From: Paenibacillus sp. TCA20
GTDB lineage: Bacteria; Bacillota; Bacilli; Paenibacillales; Paenibacillaceae
Assembly: GCF_000732325.1 (NCBI RefSeq)
Contig: NZ_BBIW01000024.1
Coordinates: 1 to 42,113 of the forward strand
Direction: 5' to 3'
DNA: 42,113 nt
Both the position numbers and the translations under genes were made by a program. Shown here piece by piece: positions 1-8,124 of this stretch (its first letter is position 1; every line of letters begins with the position of its first letter). Below the pieces are notes generated by a model that was not told the origin of the DNA, searched no databases, and was given only the letters and a program-made list of their open reading frames with translations.

Positions 1-57
1 GGCAACAGCTCCATACAATCTCAATCTTACGTATCACTAATGGAATATTTGATAATT

Positions 58-900
58 TTAGGTCTGCTTCTTATTCCAACTTTTATTCATCCTGAATACT
101 TGTACCAATTTATTTGCGATGGTTATAACGATTAAGATGGTAACGAGGATTAAGGTAATGGTTGCTCCCGGTGGAGTACCATACTCATAAGAAGTTACTA
201 ATCCGCTTAACATACCCGTTAATGTAATAGGAATCCCTATCAATATTGTGCTTGAAAAGCTTCTGCTCAATCGCATAGATATCGCTGCAGGTAATATTAG
301 AATCGCAGATACTAAGAGTGCGCCTACGATTGGCATAATGATAGCAATGGTTATTCCCGTTAAAGCATTGAATAGGATAGACATCGTCTTTATGGGTAAG
401 CCAGCAGTAAACGCCGTTTCTTCATCAAAAACCATGACGTACATCGCCTTCCGAAACACTAGGTATAAGCACAAAATAATACCCGCCAATATATAGAGTA
501 TCCACACCTGTTCCATACTAATGGTTACGATTGATCCAAATAAAAATTTTTCGATATTTAGTGTGGAACCACCCTGACTCAAACTAATTAGAAACAAGGC
601 TAAAGCCATCCCAGCTGACATTAAAATGGCGATAGACACTTCAGAATACGTTCGATATAGCATACGCATGTACTCCAGTAAAACAGCAATAACTACGACC
701 ATCAAGATATTGGTCCAGGTTGGGTTAACGCTGACTAATAGTCCTAATGCGACTCCAGCTAATGAAACGTGGGATAGAGTATCTGCCATAAGGGATTGCC
801 TGCGTAATATGAGAAACAATCCTAGCATGGGTGCAATTAATGAGATGACAAGGGAGGCCTGGAAAGCTCTTTGCATGAATCCATAGAGAAACATCTCCAA
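58..900 (-). CDS. adcB: Zinc ABC transporter permease AdcB/ZnuB
   Basis: Membrane permease of a high-affinity zinc importer, working with AdcC (ATPase) and the AdcA lipoprotein. The ~280-residue product has alternating hydrophobic segments, consistent with the multi-span ABC-3 permease family, and carries family-typical stretches such as FLILRRQSLMADTLSHVSL near the N-terminus and FDEETAFTAGLP in the middle, which I recognise from streptococcal AdcB. The open frame begins at a TTG at 900; an ATG at 894 is two codons later. GGTGGG lies 6 nt before the TTG, so either start is possible. The start lies 58-64 nt inside the end of adcC, implying translational coupling. It is the last gene of the operon; 1-57 downstream shows nothing recognisable. 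Confidence 0.93.
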   Translation of the reverse strand: MEMFLYGFMQRAFQASLVISLIAPMLGLFLILRRQSLMADTLSHVSLAGVALGLLVSVNPTWTNILMVVVIAVLLEYMRMLYRTYSEVSIAILMSAGMALALFLISLSQGGSTLNIEKFLFGSIVTISMEQVWILYILAGIILCLYLVFRKAMYVMVFDEETAFTAGLPIKTMSILFNALTGITIAIIMPIVGALLVSAILILPAAISMRLSRSFSSTILIGIPITLTGMLSGLVTSYEYGTPPGATITLILVTILIVITIANKLVQVFRMNKSWNKKQT

Positions 901-1553
901 GGTAAGCCCACCTTTCGTATAAGTTCAATATGTTTGTTACAGTATTTTCGAAGCTCATCATGATCGTGTGTGACCATCAAAATTCCCTTCCCATGTGCCT
1001 CACTGTAATGCTTTAACAATTTGTAAAATTCTTCGCGTGATTTTGTATCCATTCCTGTGGTAGGTTCATCCAATACAAACAGATCAGGGTCTGTAGCAAA
1101 AACACGTGCGATAGAGATTCTCTGTTTTTGCCCCCCGGACAGTTCTCCAATCTTTTTATAGCGCATATCCCACATTCCAACGGATTCAAGGGCACGCTTG
1201 ACCTGTTCTTTGTCCTCTTTATTTAATTTCTTTAACCATTTGCCTCTCTGATAACGACCAGACTGAACTAATTCTAATACTGTACTGGGAAAACCGACAT
1301 TAAACGAAGCAACTTGTTGAGGGACATATCCGACCACTAGCTTCTCTCCGAGACGATTATTGGGGAATAAGCTAACTTTACCGGTTGTAGGCTTAAGTAA
1401 ACCTAATATATTCCGAATTAAAGTGGTTTTCGCCGCTCCATTCTCTCCTGTCAGCATGATAAAGTCCCCTGGATTTAATTCAAAGGATATATTCGTAAGA
1501 ACAGGCTCCTGTTCATAATGAAATGCCAGTTCATCGACTTTAATATAGTACAT
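837..1553 (-). CDS. adcC: Zinc ABC transporter ATP-binding protein AdcC/ZnuC
   Basis: Cytoplasmic ATPase that powers zinc import through AdcB. Visible motifs are a Walker A-like GENGAAKTTL at about residues 36-45, the Q-loop YVPQQVASFN, the ABC signature LSGGQKQR, Walker B LFVLDEPT and the H-loop VTHDHDE. The usual glycine before the Walker A lysine is alanine here; I recall the same GENGAAKTTL form in AdcC proteins, so I read it as family-typical and not a defect. The C-terminus (PWRCFSMDSC) also resembles AdcC, which supports the long overlap with adcB being real. An ATG at 1553 follows GAGAGG by about 11 nt. adcA ends 42 nt upstream, so the genes are probably co-transcribed. Confidence 0.94.
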   Translation of the reverse strand: MYYIKVDELAFHYEQEPVLTNISFELNPGDFIMLTGENGAAKTTLIRNILGLLKPTTGKVSLFPNNRLGEKLVVGYVPQQVASFNVGFPSTVLELVQSGRYQRGKWLKKLNKEDKEQVKRALESVGMWDMRYKKIGELSGGQKQRISIARVFATDPDLFVLDEPTTGMDTKSREEFYKLLKHYSEAHGKGILMVTHDHDELRKYCNKHIELIRKVGLPWRCFSMDSCKELSRPPLSSH

Positions 1554-1595
1554 GAGATTATTTACCTCTCTATTTACTTTGTTCCTCTTAATTAC

Positions 1596-3124
1596 TTATT
1601 TAATGCTGGCTTGCAACGCTTTGAGGTTGTGACGCATCGCTTCCAAGTACCCTAAATCATTCTCTATTAATTCCTCTGAAAGGACCTCTAAATCATATAA
1701 GACAGCTGTCTCTGTCCCTGTTTCTGCAGCAACCGTTTGAGCGATAGAGGAGCTGGCCCCTTGTTGATAATAAATAACGGGAACGTTGTATTCTTGAACT
1801 AAATCGGCGATTTCCGCAATTCGAGAAGGGCTTGGTTCTACTTCAGTGGATAGTCCACCAATCGCAATTTGTTCTAAATCATAACGATCTGCAAGGTAGC
1901 CGAAAGCTTGATGCTGTACGACAAAGGCTCTATGTGCTGCATCTTTTAATGTAGTCTGGTATTCTTTATCCAGCGCCTTAAGCTCTTCTATAAATGCTTC
2001 CGCATTGTCCTCATAAACTGCTTCTCCATCGGGGTCTGCCTCGATTAAGGCATTGCGAATAGCCAGGACCTGATCTTGTGCCAATACCGGATCAAGCCAG
2101 ATATGAGGGTCTTGATTCTCATGATCATCAATGATTACAGAGATTATTTGTGATTCTGCATGAACATTCTTGTCATGATCATACAGTACAGCCTTCGCTT
2201 CGAAGCTTTCTCCTGTTGTTTTATGTTCAAAACGCTCCGTCTCTTGATCAGGTACTGCTTCCCATTCATGATCTGCGTCTTCTCTTATAAACCAATTCCA
2301 GCTTTTAAATTCTGTCTCTTCATTCATTTCGGCAGCAAGTGTAACCACATCGCCTGTGTGATAATGATCTGCTAAGCCCACAATCGATATTTCTTCTCCT
2401 GCTTGTGCACCGCTGTGTTCTTCATGTTCATGTCCTGCGTGGTCTTCATCTTCGTGAGCATGGGAATCATGATTATCAATCACAAGCTCTACCGGCTCGG
2501 ATTCCGCATAAACATTATGATTATGATCATATATAACAGCTCTAACTTCAAAGCTATCTTCCGGGGCTTCTATGGTGAATGCTGCTGTCCCTTGTCCAGA
2601 GACAACTGCCCATTCTTCATCCGCATTTGCTCGTTGATACCAATGCCAGTGATCATAATCGACATCGCCTGTTAATTTCGCCGTTAGCTTAATCTCACCA
2701 CCCGTATGATAGTGATCGGCCACACCTTCCACTTGTACACTTTCTGTGTCCGATTTCTCAGGTCCATCGGCTGCACGTACAATGATAAGGTTGTCATTTT
2801 CTACGGTATTAAATAAGCTCTTTGTCCAATACTCCATCTCATCGCTACTATAGACAAATACATCCGCTTCGTTTACAGCCGCGACATCTTGTGCACTTGG
2901 TTCAAATTGATGGGCATCCTGTCCTTCAGAGACCATAAGCTGCACATCCGCCCGATCTCCAGCAATATATTTAGTGAATTCATACATAGGTAAAAAAGAA
3001 GCTATCACAGAAATCTTGGATCCATCGTTGTTAGTCGTATTTTCTGTGTTTTGTGACTCACATCCAAAAAGAACTAAGGTTACAGTTAAAAAACGAAAAG
3101 GGTTTGAAGCATTTTTCGATTCAT
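1596..3124 (-). CDS. adcA: Zinc-binding lipoprotein AdcA/ZnuA with two inserted His-rich modules (frameshift in signal peptide)
   Basis: Surface lipoprotein that captures zinc for AdcBC (cluster A-I binding protein). The mature part shows an N-lobe (VIASFLPMYEFTKYIAGD), the ligand-like EGQDAHQFEPS, DPHIWLDP, and a C-lobe with VQHQAFGYLADRY. Two ~90-residue modules plus a His-rich linker sit exactly before DPHIWLDP, where ZnuA proteins usually carry a flexible His loop. The open frame reaches back past the GTG at 3006-3008 through a lipobox, LVLFGC, at about 3054-3071. However, the ATG with a good ribosome site (ATG 3122-3124, AGGAG just upstream) is in another frame and stops at a TAA after T6 (3088-3093). 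One extra T would join them into a normal lipoprotein. The GTG at 3008 alone would give an unexported protein, so I take 3124 as the intended start. Confidence 0.85.
2121..2393 (-). repeat. His/Trp-rich module, copy 2 in AdcA
   Basis: Protein-level repeat of about 91 residues starting ISIVGLADHYHTGD and ending near VIIDDHEN. It has the shared DHYHTG core, a W-x-W pair (SWNWF, where the other copies have HWHWY), an EW pair, an AVLYDHDKNVHAES strand and a D/H-rich end. It is the most divergent of the three copies. Confidence 0.8.
2472..2741 (-). repeat. His/Trp-rich module, copy 1 in AdcA
   Basis: Protein-level repeat of about 90 residues with DHYHTGG, YDHWHWY, EEWAVVSGQ, AVIYDHNHNVYAESEPV and a D/H-rich end. 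A His-rich linker (roughly 2395-2475, motif HEHEEH) separates it from copy 2. It is closest to the copy in the ZinT-like protein, sharing VDYDHWHWY and VYAESEPV exactly. Confidence 0.85.
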
Positions 3125-3212
3125 GTATTATAAATCTCCTTTGCTGTATTAGAAAAGTAGTACTACAAAAGCAGGGAGAAGAGAAGCGGTGTGCTTCTCT
3201 TCTCCTCTGTGC

Positions 3213-4205
3213 TTAATGCGCTAATTGGTCACGAACGATACCCTTTGCGTCCAAATCAGAAGGATAATAAGTTGGCCAATTGGTAACCTCTTCTAATAAA
3301 GCTTCACGATCATCTCCCCAATATAAATGGTAGTGATGTGAGTCCGTTGGGAATATGAGGTGATCACTGAATTGAATATATTGCGGCATATCTGCATTTT
3401 CATCTACGAGTTTATAAATAAATCGCACGCCTCGATTACCTGCTTCGTAAGTAAGAATCTCGAAACCATCGTATTCGTAGTCACCTGAAGATTCTTTTCC
3501 ATCACGGAAGAACGTTACATTGCCATTCTCAATAATGATGCGTTCTACATCTGTTTCATACCCAGTTGTGTAGTATTCTTTGTATTCTTCAGCAGTCATA
3601 TCGCCCTCTTCTGCTTTGTGTTCAAACACTTCGTCTAAATCACCAGCTAAAAGGTAGGGGTATACAGACTGCCAATCACCTTCCCAGTCCGATAATTCAC
3701 GATCTTTGACTTGTTCATCTTCGAAGATTCCTGCATTAATGTTTTTGCTCTCTTCATCATGACCATGGTGGTCGTCGATAACGATGGTAACCGGCTCGGA
3801 CTCTGCGTACACTTCATGATTACCATCGTACAGTGTAGCTTTAATTTCTAAACCATCCGTCGTTGCCTCCCCTGTAAAGGTCTCCCCCTCTTGACCAGAA
3901 GCCGCTTCCCATTCCGTTTGATCGCTTTCTTTTATGTACCAATGCCAGTGATCATAATCGACATTCTCACTGAGTACAGCAGATAATTCGATGGTATCTC
4001 CGGTATGATAATGGTCACCTAAGCCTTCTATTGTAATTGTTCCTGACTCTTGTACATCGGTCTCTTGTACATCAGTTTCTTGTACTCCTGTCTCTTCTGT
4101 TTCTGCTGCGTTATGATTAGCAGTTTCCCCTTCTTTTGCATCTTGGCAAGCTGCTAACATTACGCTTAATGCCAATAAACTAATAAGTAAAGATAATTTC
4201 TTCAA
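3213..4205 (-). CDS. zinT: ZinT-like zinc-binding lipoprotein with N-terminal His-rich module
   Basis: Probable surface zinc chaperone that hands zinc to AdcA. A signal peptide ends in the lipobox LAAC (Cys20). An acidic linker with tandem QETDV repeats follows, then a ~90-residue module shared with AdcA (residues 56-146), then a ZinT/YodA domain (about 158-330) with the family-typical start AGIFEDEQVKDRELSDWEG, the His cluster HHYHLYWGDD and the ending WPTYYPSDL. In streptococci the ZinT domain is fused to AdcA; here it is a separate gene, first in the operon. The start is a TTG (4203-4205) preceded by GAGAGGGG at about 9 nt. An 88-nt gap separates it from the adcA start. It lies directly behind the Zur operator. 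Confidence 0.9.
   Translation of the reverse strand: MKKLSLLISLLALSVMLAACQDAKEGETANHNAAETEETGVQETDVQETDVQESGTITIEGLGDHYHTGDTIELSAVLSENVDYDHWHWYIKESDQTEWEAASGQEGETFTGEATTDGLEIKATLYDGNHEVYAESEPVTIVIDDHHGHDEESKNINAGIFEDEQVKDRELSDWEGDWQSVYPYLLAGDLDEVFEHKAEEGDMTAEEYKEYYTTGYETDVERIIIENGNVTFFRDGKESSGDYEYDGFEILTYEAGNRGVRFIYKLVDENADMPQYIQFSDHLIFPTDSHHYHLYWGDDREALLEEVTNWPTYYPSDLDAKGIVRDQLAH
3768..4040 (-). repeat. His/Trp-rich module in ZinT-like protein
   Basis: Third member of the module family: ITIEGLGDHYHTGD, YDHWHWY, EWEAASGQ, ATLYDGNHEVYAESEPV, ending IDDHHGHDEE. Its position between lipobox and ZinT domain suggests a metal-collecting arm; this role is inferred from residue composition. Confidence 0.85.
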
Positions 4206-4237
4206 GTGTGTCTTCCCCTCTCGTCGCGCTTAATCGT

Positions 4238-4258
4238 AATCGTAATTATTACGTTTTA
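4238..4258 (-). promoter_or_regulatory. Zur operator upstream of the zinc operon
   Basis: Contains the perfect dyad CGTAAT-T-ATTACG (4241-4253), matching the Bacillus Zur box core. A partial second CGTAAT precedes it at about 4235-4240. It lies just downstream of the predicted -10, so bound Zur would block the promoter. Zinc-dependent repression of zinT-adcA-adcC-adcB is therefore expected. Confidence 0.9.
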
Positions 4259-4259
4259 A

Positions 4260-4288
4260 AGGTTACACGGCTCTATACTAATTGTCAA
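4260..4288 (-). promoter_or_regulatory. Promoter of the zinc operon
   Basis: On the minus strand a consensus -35 TTGACA (4283-4288) is followed by 17 nt and a weak -10 TAACCT (4260-4265), directly before the Zur operator. Confidence 0.65.
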
Positions 4289-4382
4289 GCTTAAATAATT
4301 GTTTTTATTTAATATTTCTAAATTGAACAGCGGTGGGAAGTCCTGCATTGGGAGGAGCTGTAATAGGGAATTCACTTAGGTA

Positions 4383-4422
4383 AAAGAAAAGGAGCAGCTG
4401 GCCAAAAGGCAAACTACTCCTT
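4383..4422 (-). terminator. Rho-independent terminator after the AraC-family gene
   Basis: On the minus strand a roughly 15-bp stem beginning AAGGAGTAG (left arm up to 4422) and ending CTGCTCCTT (to 4389), with a TTTT loop, is followed by a U-rich tail. It lies about 45 nt past the AraC stop. Confidence 0.75.
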
Positions 4423-4466
4423 GCTATTTTGAATTAATTTAAGTCGTTTCTCTCAAGTATATACAC

Positions 4467-5354
4467 TCAGGATATTCTCCTGACTGCAAACCATAGCTCT
4501 ACAAAATTAAGACCATCATCCTTACTTCCTGTAATCTCAAATTCCATCCCGTCGATCTGTTCATATCCGGCCGTAGGCAGCCACTCAGAAAAGAACCGCC
4601 TATATAGTGTTTCAATGGTTTCATTAAATTTATCCCATGTAAAAGGATCGGATGAGAAGATCGCCCACGTGTGTGCGGGTATGGTTATACTTGTGTACCC
4701 ATCAGTTTTACTGGTTTCATCCTTAAATGCGCACAGCATGTAGGGGAAGGTATCCTCTTCCGTTCTTTTATAGCTACAAACAGCATGTACTTTATGATAG
4801 TCCTGATAGATAAAGGCAGGCAGGTCACCCGCATTCGCAGCAAGTCTTTCTACCTCGCCATTAGCATGACTTTGTTTCCATAAGTCTGCTGGCGTATCCA
4901 CTCCGTTTAATTGAAATACTTTTTCGATTCCGAATACTTGAAAGGATTCTTTTGTCTCAATACGGTAATTCATAGCCTCTTCCCCTTTGATTGAAATGAG
5001 GAAGGAGATCCGTGGATAGGCTTTGAGGGCAGTCCCTTCTTCCCGGGCCATTGCTGGATTTACACCATGTAATAATTGAAAAGCCCTTGCGAATGAAACT
5101 GGAGATTCATAACCATACTTTATGGCGATATCCACAACTCTCATGTCGCTATTCTGCAATTCAATAGCAGCGAGAGTAAGCCGTCTTCTCCTTATATATT
5201 CTGCCAAAGGCACATTTGTAATGAATGAAAACATTCTCTGAAACTGATGTGATGAACAACAAGCACATTGAGCTACTTCCTTTAAGTCAATATCTCCGGT
5301 TAGATTCAATTCGATGTGATCCAATGCCCGGTTCATTCTCATAAGCCAATCCAT
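4467..5354 (-). CDS. AraC-family regulator with C-terminal GyrI-like effector domain
   Basis: Transcription factor with an N-terminal AraC double helix-turn-helix (about residues 1-105, including IDLKEVAQCACCSSHQFQRMF and VVDIAIKYGYESPVSFARAF) and a C-terminal GyrI-like/AraC effector-binding domain (about 122-293). This order is the one seen in Rob/SoxS-like multidrug-sensing regulators. Start ATG 5354 follows AGGAGG by 6 nt. It is a single-gene unit with its own terminator; the target is not evident. The neighbouring upstream gene is a broken phosphotransferase on the same strand, about 100 nt away. Confidence 0.9.
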   Translation of the reverse strand: MDWLMRMNRALDHIELNLTGDIDLKEVAQCACCSSHQFQRMFSFITNVPLAEYIRRRRLTLAAIELQNSDMRVVDIAIKYGYESPVSFARAFQLLHGVNPAMAREEGTALKAYPRISFLISIKGEEAMNYRIETKESFQVFGIEKVFQLNGVDTPADLWKQSHANGEVERLAANAGDLPAFIYQDYHKVHAVCSYKRTEEDTFPYMLCAFKDETSKTDGYTSITIPAHTWAIFSSDPFTWDKFNETIETLYRRFFSEWLPTAGYEQIDGMEFEITGSKDDGLNFVELWFAVRRIS

Positions 5355-5456
5355 CTGATCCCTCCTCTTAACAAGAGTATAGTTATGCTATGGCTACGAA
5401 TCGCAACTATTTGTGCACAATTAAGTTTCGTGTCCGAGGGGAGTGGGCGCTCTCCT

Positions 5457-6327
5457 TCATTCAGATAATATGAGGTCAAGCCAGGACTCAGCCTCATGGT
5501 ACAGAACAGGATTGTTGTCCGGCGTGTAGTATGCAAGCGCTGATACCGCTTGGGATACGACCCATCCCCTTGCTCTTGCCCACGTAGCATCATCTGTCGG
5601 GAGATGTTCGCGGAATGCATCACGGGCTGCAGCGGAATGCAGCTTCCATGCAACCATGATATCGCACGCAGGATCTCCAATCCCCATGGTATCCCAATCG
5701 ATCACACCCGTAATGCGTCCGTTTCGCACGAGCCAGTTACGCACATCGAGGTCGCCGTGATGCCAAACGGGTGGTCCGTTCCAGGGAGGCAGCAAGCGCA
5801 GATTCCCACACTGCGGACACGGCAGGATCGCCATCGAACCGTGCCAGCCAGTATTGAAACTCTTCATTCCGCTGAGCCAGAGGAATACCGCGTCCTGGCG
5901 GTCCCTCCGATGGATTGATTTGTTGCAGTGCTGCAACGAAATCTGCAAGATCACGTGCTGCCTGAATTACGTCCAACTCTTCTATAGGCACCGTCTTCCC
6001 CTCAACCCATGTATGTATTTCCCAAAACCACGGATATTCGTTATTCGGCTGCCCTTGTGCAATAGGAACAGGGGTTTCCAGCGGAAGTAAGGGTGCGAGC
6101 TTGGGCAGCCAGATCAATTCACGACTTTCCGGTATCGCAGGTCCCTCGCGCCGTGCAATACGAACAGAATACTCGTCACCGAGCCGAAAGATGGCGTTCA
6201 CTGTGCCCGCCGGCTCGATCCGCTCTAGGGTTAGCTCTGCCCACTGGGGAAACTGCTCCAGAATGAGACGGCGTACAAGCGCTTCGTCAATTTCCATTTC
6301 ATCGGCATGCATCTTTCCTGCTCTCAT
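5457..6327 (-). pseudogene. Aminoglycoside-phosphotransferase-like gene, frameshifted
   Basis: The two halves of an APH/choline-kinase-fold phosphotransferase lie in different frames. The first half (from ATG 6327, ribosome site GAGGTG) encodes the N-lobe up to about QYWLARFDGDPAVSAVWESALAA. The second half, in the +1 frame, carries the catalytic loop VWHHGDLDVRNW and the metal-binding IDWDTMGIGDP and runs to the stop at 5457. The break lies near 5781-5790, where CCTCCC occurs on the coding strand; removing one C restores a continuous ~289-residue protein. An intact phosphotransferase of the same fold, not a close copy, is at 10035. As written no full-length product is made. It could be a real pseudogene or a base-call error. 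Confidence 0.85.
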
Positions 6328-6434
6328 GTTAACACCTCTTCGTTAGATTGATTAAGTCAGAATATTTAATTATAGGTAAACTAGCCTTCCAGATCTTTAA
6401 TGCTGCACTTTCTTGAATAAATTAAGCACATTAC

Positions 6435-6560
6435 TCAGTCACTATCTTTCATAAGTTTATCTAGGCAGGAATTGTACAACGCTCTGTATCTTTCGTTTTC
6501 CTCGCACACAATTAATGTAACCAACCTTTGAATTACTACTTCTCTAATCCAACGATTCAT
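6435..6560 (-). CDS. Small ORF, 41 codons, unknown function
   Basis: Within the 470-nt gap between the phosphotransferase pseudogene and the RpiR gene there is a 41-codon frame starting MNRWIREVVI and ending KLMKDSD. It has a strong ribosome site (AAGGAG 9 nt before ATG 6560). The peptide is charged with one amphipathic or hydrophobic stretch (RLVTLIVC) and two cysteines. I do not recognise a family. The ribosome site is the main support; no promoter or terminator was assigned. Confidence 0.5.
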   Translation of the reverse strand: MNRWIREVVIQRLVTLIVCEENERYRALYNSCLDKLMKDSD

Positions 6561-6713
6561 AGGTCAGATCTCCTTCACTGAACGATTTGTAACATCCAAT
6601 TAAAATGGTACAGCTTGCTTCCTTCAATCGAATATTACGCTTATAATCAGCGAAAATATACACGTTTCCCAATTTAGTTCTTATTGACGTGAATTGATAT
6701 TTGTTACATATAT

Positions 6714-6743
6714 GAAACATAGCGTTTTGGAATCATGTATAAT
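6714..6743 (+). promoter_or_regulatory. Putative promoter of the RpiR-family gene
   Basis: A perfect -10 TATAAT (6738-6743) with a weak -35 GAAACA (6714-6719) at 18 nt lies 54 nt before the predicted start. The rest of 6561-6713 shows nothing distinctive. Confidence 0.45.
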
Positions 6744-6797
6744 AAAAATACTCAAGTATAAAAGATCTTAACTAATATTGTGAAGGAGTTCTTCCCC

Positions 6798-7538
6798 ATG
6801 TTCTCGAACGAACAGATTTTATCTTTTAACGATTTGGAATTGTCACTATATAACTATATCTCTCAACACATGGAAAAAGTAGCGTATATGCGTATCAGAG
6901 AATTAGCAGATGAAACTCATGTATCCACAGCGACGATCCTGCGTTTTTGTCGAAAAAATCAATGTGAAGGTTTCTCTGAATTTAAAGTGAAATTGAAAAT
7001 GCACTTATCCCAACACAAGAAAACATCGTTAAAAAATTCACACCACGCTATATTCGAATTTTTTGAACGATCCCTTAAACCCGAATGGGAGGAAAAAATC
7101 AAGGAGGCCGCCCGACTTGTATCCGAAGCGAGCTCCGTCATTTTTATTGGTACGGGAAGCTCTGGAATTATGGCTGAGTACGGTGCTAGATATTTTTCAA
7201 ATCTTGGGACTTTTTCTATGTATATTAAGGATCCTCATTTCCCTATCCATGCTAAAGTACGACAGAATAGTATCACCATTGCGCTGTCTACATCCGGTGA
7301 AAACACGTTTACCATTACTCACCTTAAACAACTAAAGCAGGAACAGAACAAAATAATTAGCATTACGAATAACAGGCAATCGACGATTGCTAAAATTTCC
7401 GACATCAATATTCCCTATTATGTAAGTGAAGAGTTTTTCGAATCAGCCAATATCACCACTCAGGTGCCGGTTCTTTTTGTTCTGGAGTGGTTGGGACGGG
7501 AAGTGCATAGACATAATGAGCTAATGGAGATTGAATAA
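6798..7538 (+). CDS. RpiR/MurR-family transcriptional regulator (HTH + SIS)
   Basis: Regulator with an N-terminal RpiR helix-turn-helix (IRELADETHVSTATILRFCRKNQCEGFSEFK, about residues 35-70) and a C-terminal SIS sugar-phosphate-sensing domain (about 100-225; VIFIGTGSSGIMAEY and TIALSTSGENTFTI). Members usually sense phosphosugars and control a catabolic or cell-wall-recycling operon. The frame could begin at a GTG at 6780, but AAGGAG at 6783-6788 places the start at ATG 6798. No sugar transporter or kinase is adjacent, so the regulon is not visible here. There is no clear terminator before the convergent ridA-like gene. Confidence 0.9.
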   Translation: MFSNEQILSFNDLELSLYNYISQHMEKVAYMRIRELADETHVSTATILRFCRKNQCEGFSEFKVKLKMHLSQHKKTSLKNSHHAIFEFFERSLKPEWEEKIKEAARLVSEASSVIFIGTGSSGIMAEYGARYFSNLGTFSMYIKDPHFPIHAKVRQNSITIALSTSGENTFTITHLKQLKQEQNKIISITNNRQSTIAKISDINIPYYVSEEFFESANITTQVPVLFVLEWLGREVHRHNELMEIE

Positions 7539-7626
7539 TACCCCAGTACGTTGAATCACGCACGAGATCATTTCCGTTTGGCTCATAGTGAAATCTATAA
7601 CTTCCCCATCTACTTATAGCATCAAG

Positions 7627-8019
7627 TTAATCGGTGTGGGCGACGGCTCGGATCTCAATTAGTTGATGTGGAAACGCTAGACTCGATACACCGACGGAAG
7701 TAACAGCCGGTCTATGGTCTCCTATATACGCTTTGTACAATTGGACGCACTGCTCAAAATGCTCTTCCGGTTGGGTCATATAAATTTCTAACTCAGCAAG
7801 ATTAGACCTTGTGACACCAAACCCTGTAAGCACACGATCAAGGTTCTCGAACGTCTGCAGCGTCTGTACTTCGATATCCCCTTGACCAACGAACTCACCC
7901 TGCATATCGTGGGAAAATTGACCGGAAATGTAGATTGTGCCATTCACACTATATCCTTGGGTAACACCAAAGGCTTCTTCCCAAGCAACACCATGATTGT
8001 ATGTTTGAGTATTCTTCAT
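7627..8019 (-). CDS. RidA/YjgF-family protein lacking the catalytic arginine
   Basis: 130-residue protein of the RidA (YjgF/YER057c/UK114) family, which forms trimers; archetypal RidA hydrolyses reactive enamine/imine intermediates. Visible family parts are NGTIYISGQFS, TFENLDRVLTGFGV and the C-terminal LIEIRAVA. At the position where RidA has the key arginine (motif PARxxV), this protein reads PAVTSV, so it probably belongs to a Rid subgroup without standard imine deaminase activity. Start ATG 8019. It is divergent from an HxlR regulator, the usual partner arrangement for an HxlR-controlled gene. Confidence 0.88.
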   Translation of the reverse strand: MKNTQTYNHGVAWEEAFGVTQGYSVNGTIYISGQFSHDMQGEFVGQGDIEVQTLQTFENLDRVLTGFGVTRSNLAELEIYMTQPEEHFEQCVQLYKAYIGDHRPAVTSVGVSSLAFPHQLIEIRAVAHTD

Positions 8020-8070
8020 TTTATTCTCTCCTTTAATTCAAAGTAAGGTTAGTATAAAATGAGCAATGAT

Positions 8071-8105
8071 AAAAATGTAGTACGCACATTTTTGATAGCT
8101 ACTAC
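8071..8105. promoter_or_regulatory. Candidate HxlR operator in the ridA-hxlR intergenic region
   Basis: Perfect 8-bp inverted repeat AAAAATGT/ACATTTTT (8071-8078 and 8086-8093, 7-nt spacer), overlapped by a second inverted repeat GTAGTA/TACTAC (8077-8082 and 8100-8105). It sits between the two divergent genes, where an HxlR repressor would be expected to bind. The binding protein is inferred from position only. Confidence 0.5.
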
Positions 8106-8124
8106 CCGAAAGGATAGTGTAATT

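Noticed and set aside
837..900. Long overlap of adcC and adcB as a possible frameshift
   Set aside because: The adcC C-terminus (PWRCFSMDSC) looks like that of other AdcC proteins, and adcB starts normally; the overlap is probably genuine coupling.
1420..1450. Altered Walker A (GENGAAKTT) as a loss-of-function mutation in adcC
   Set aside because: I recall the same sequence in AdcC proteins of streptococci, so it is family-typical.
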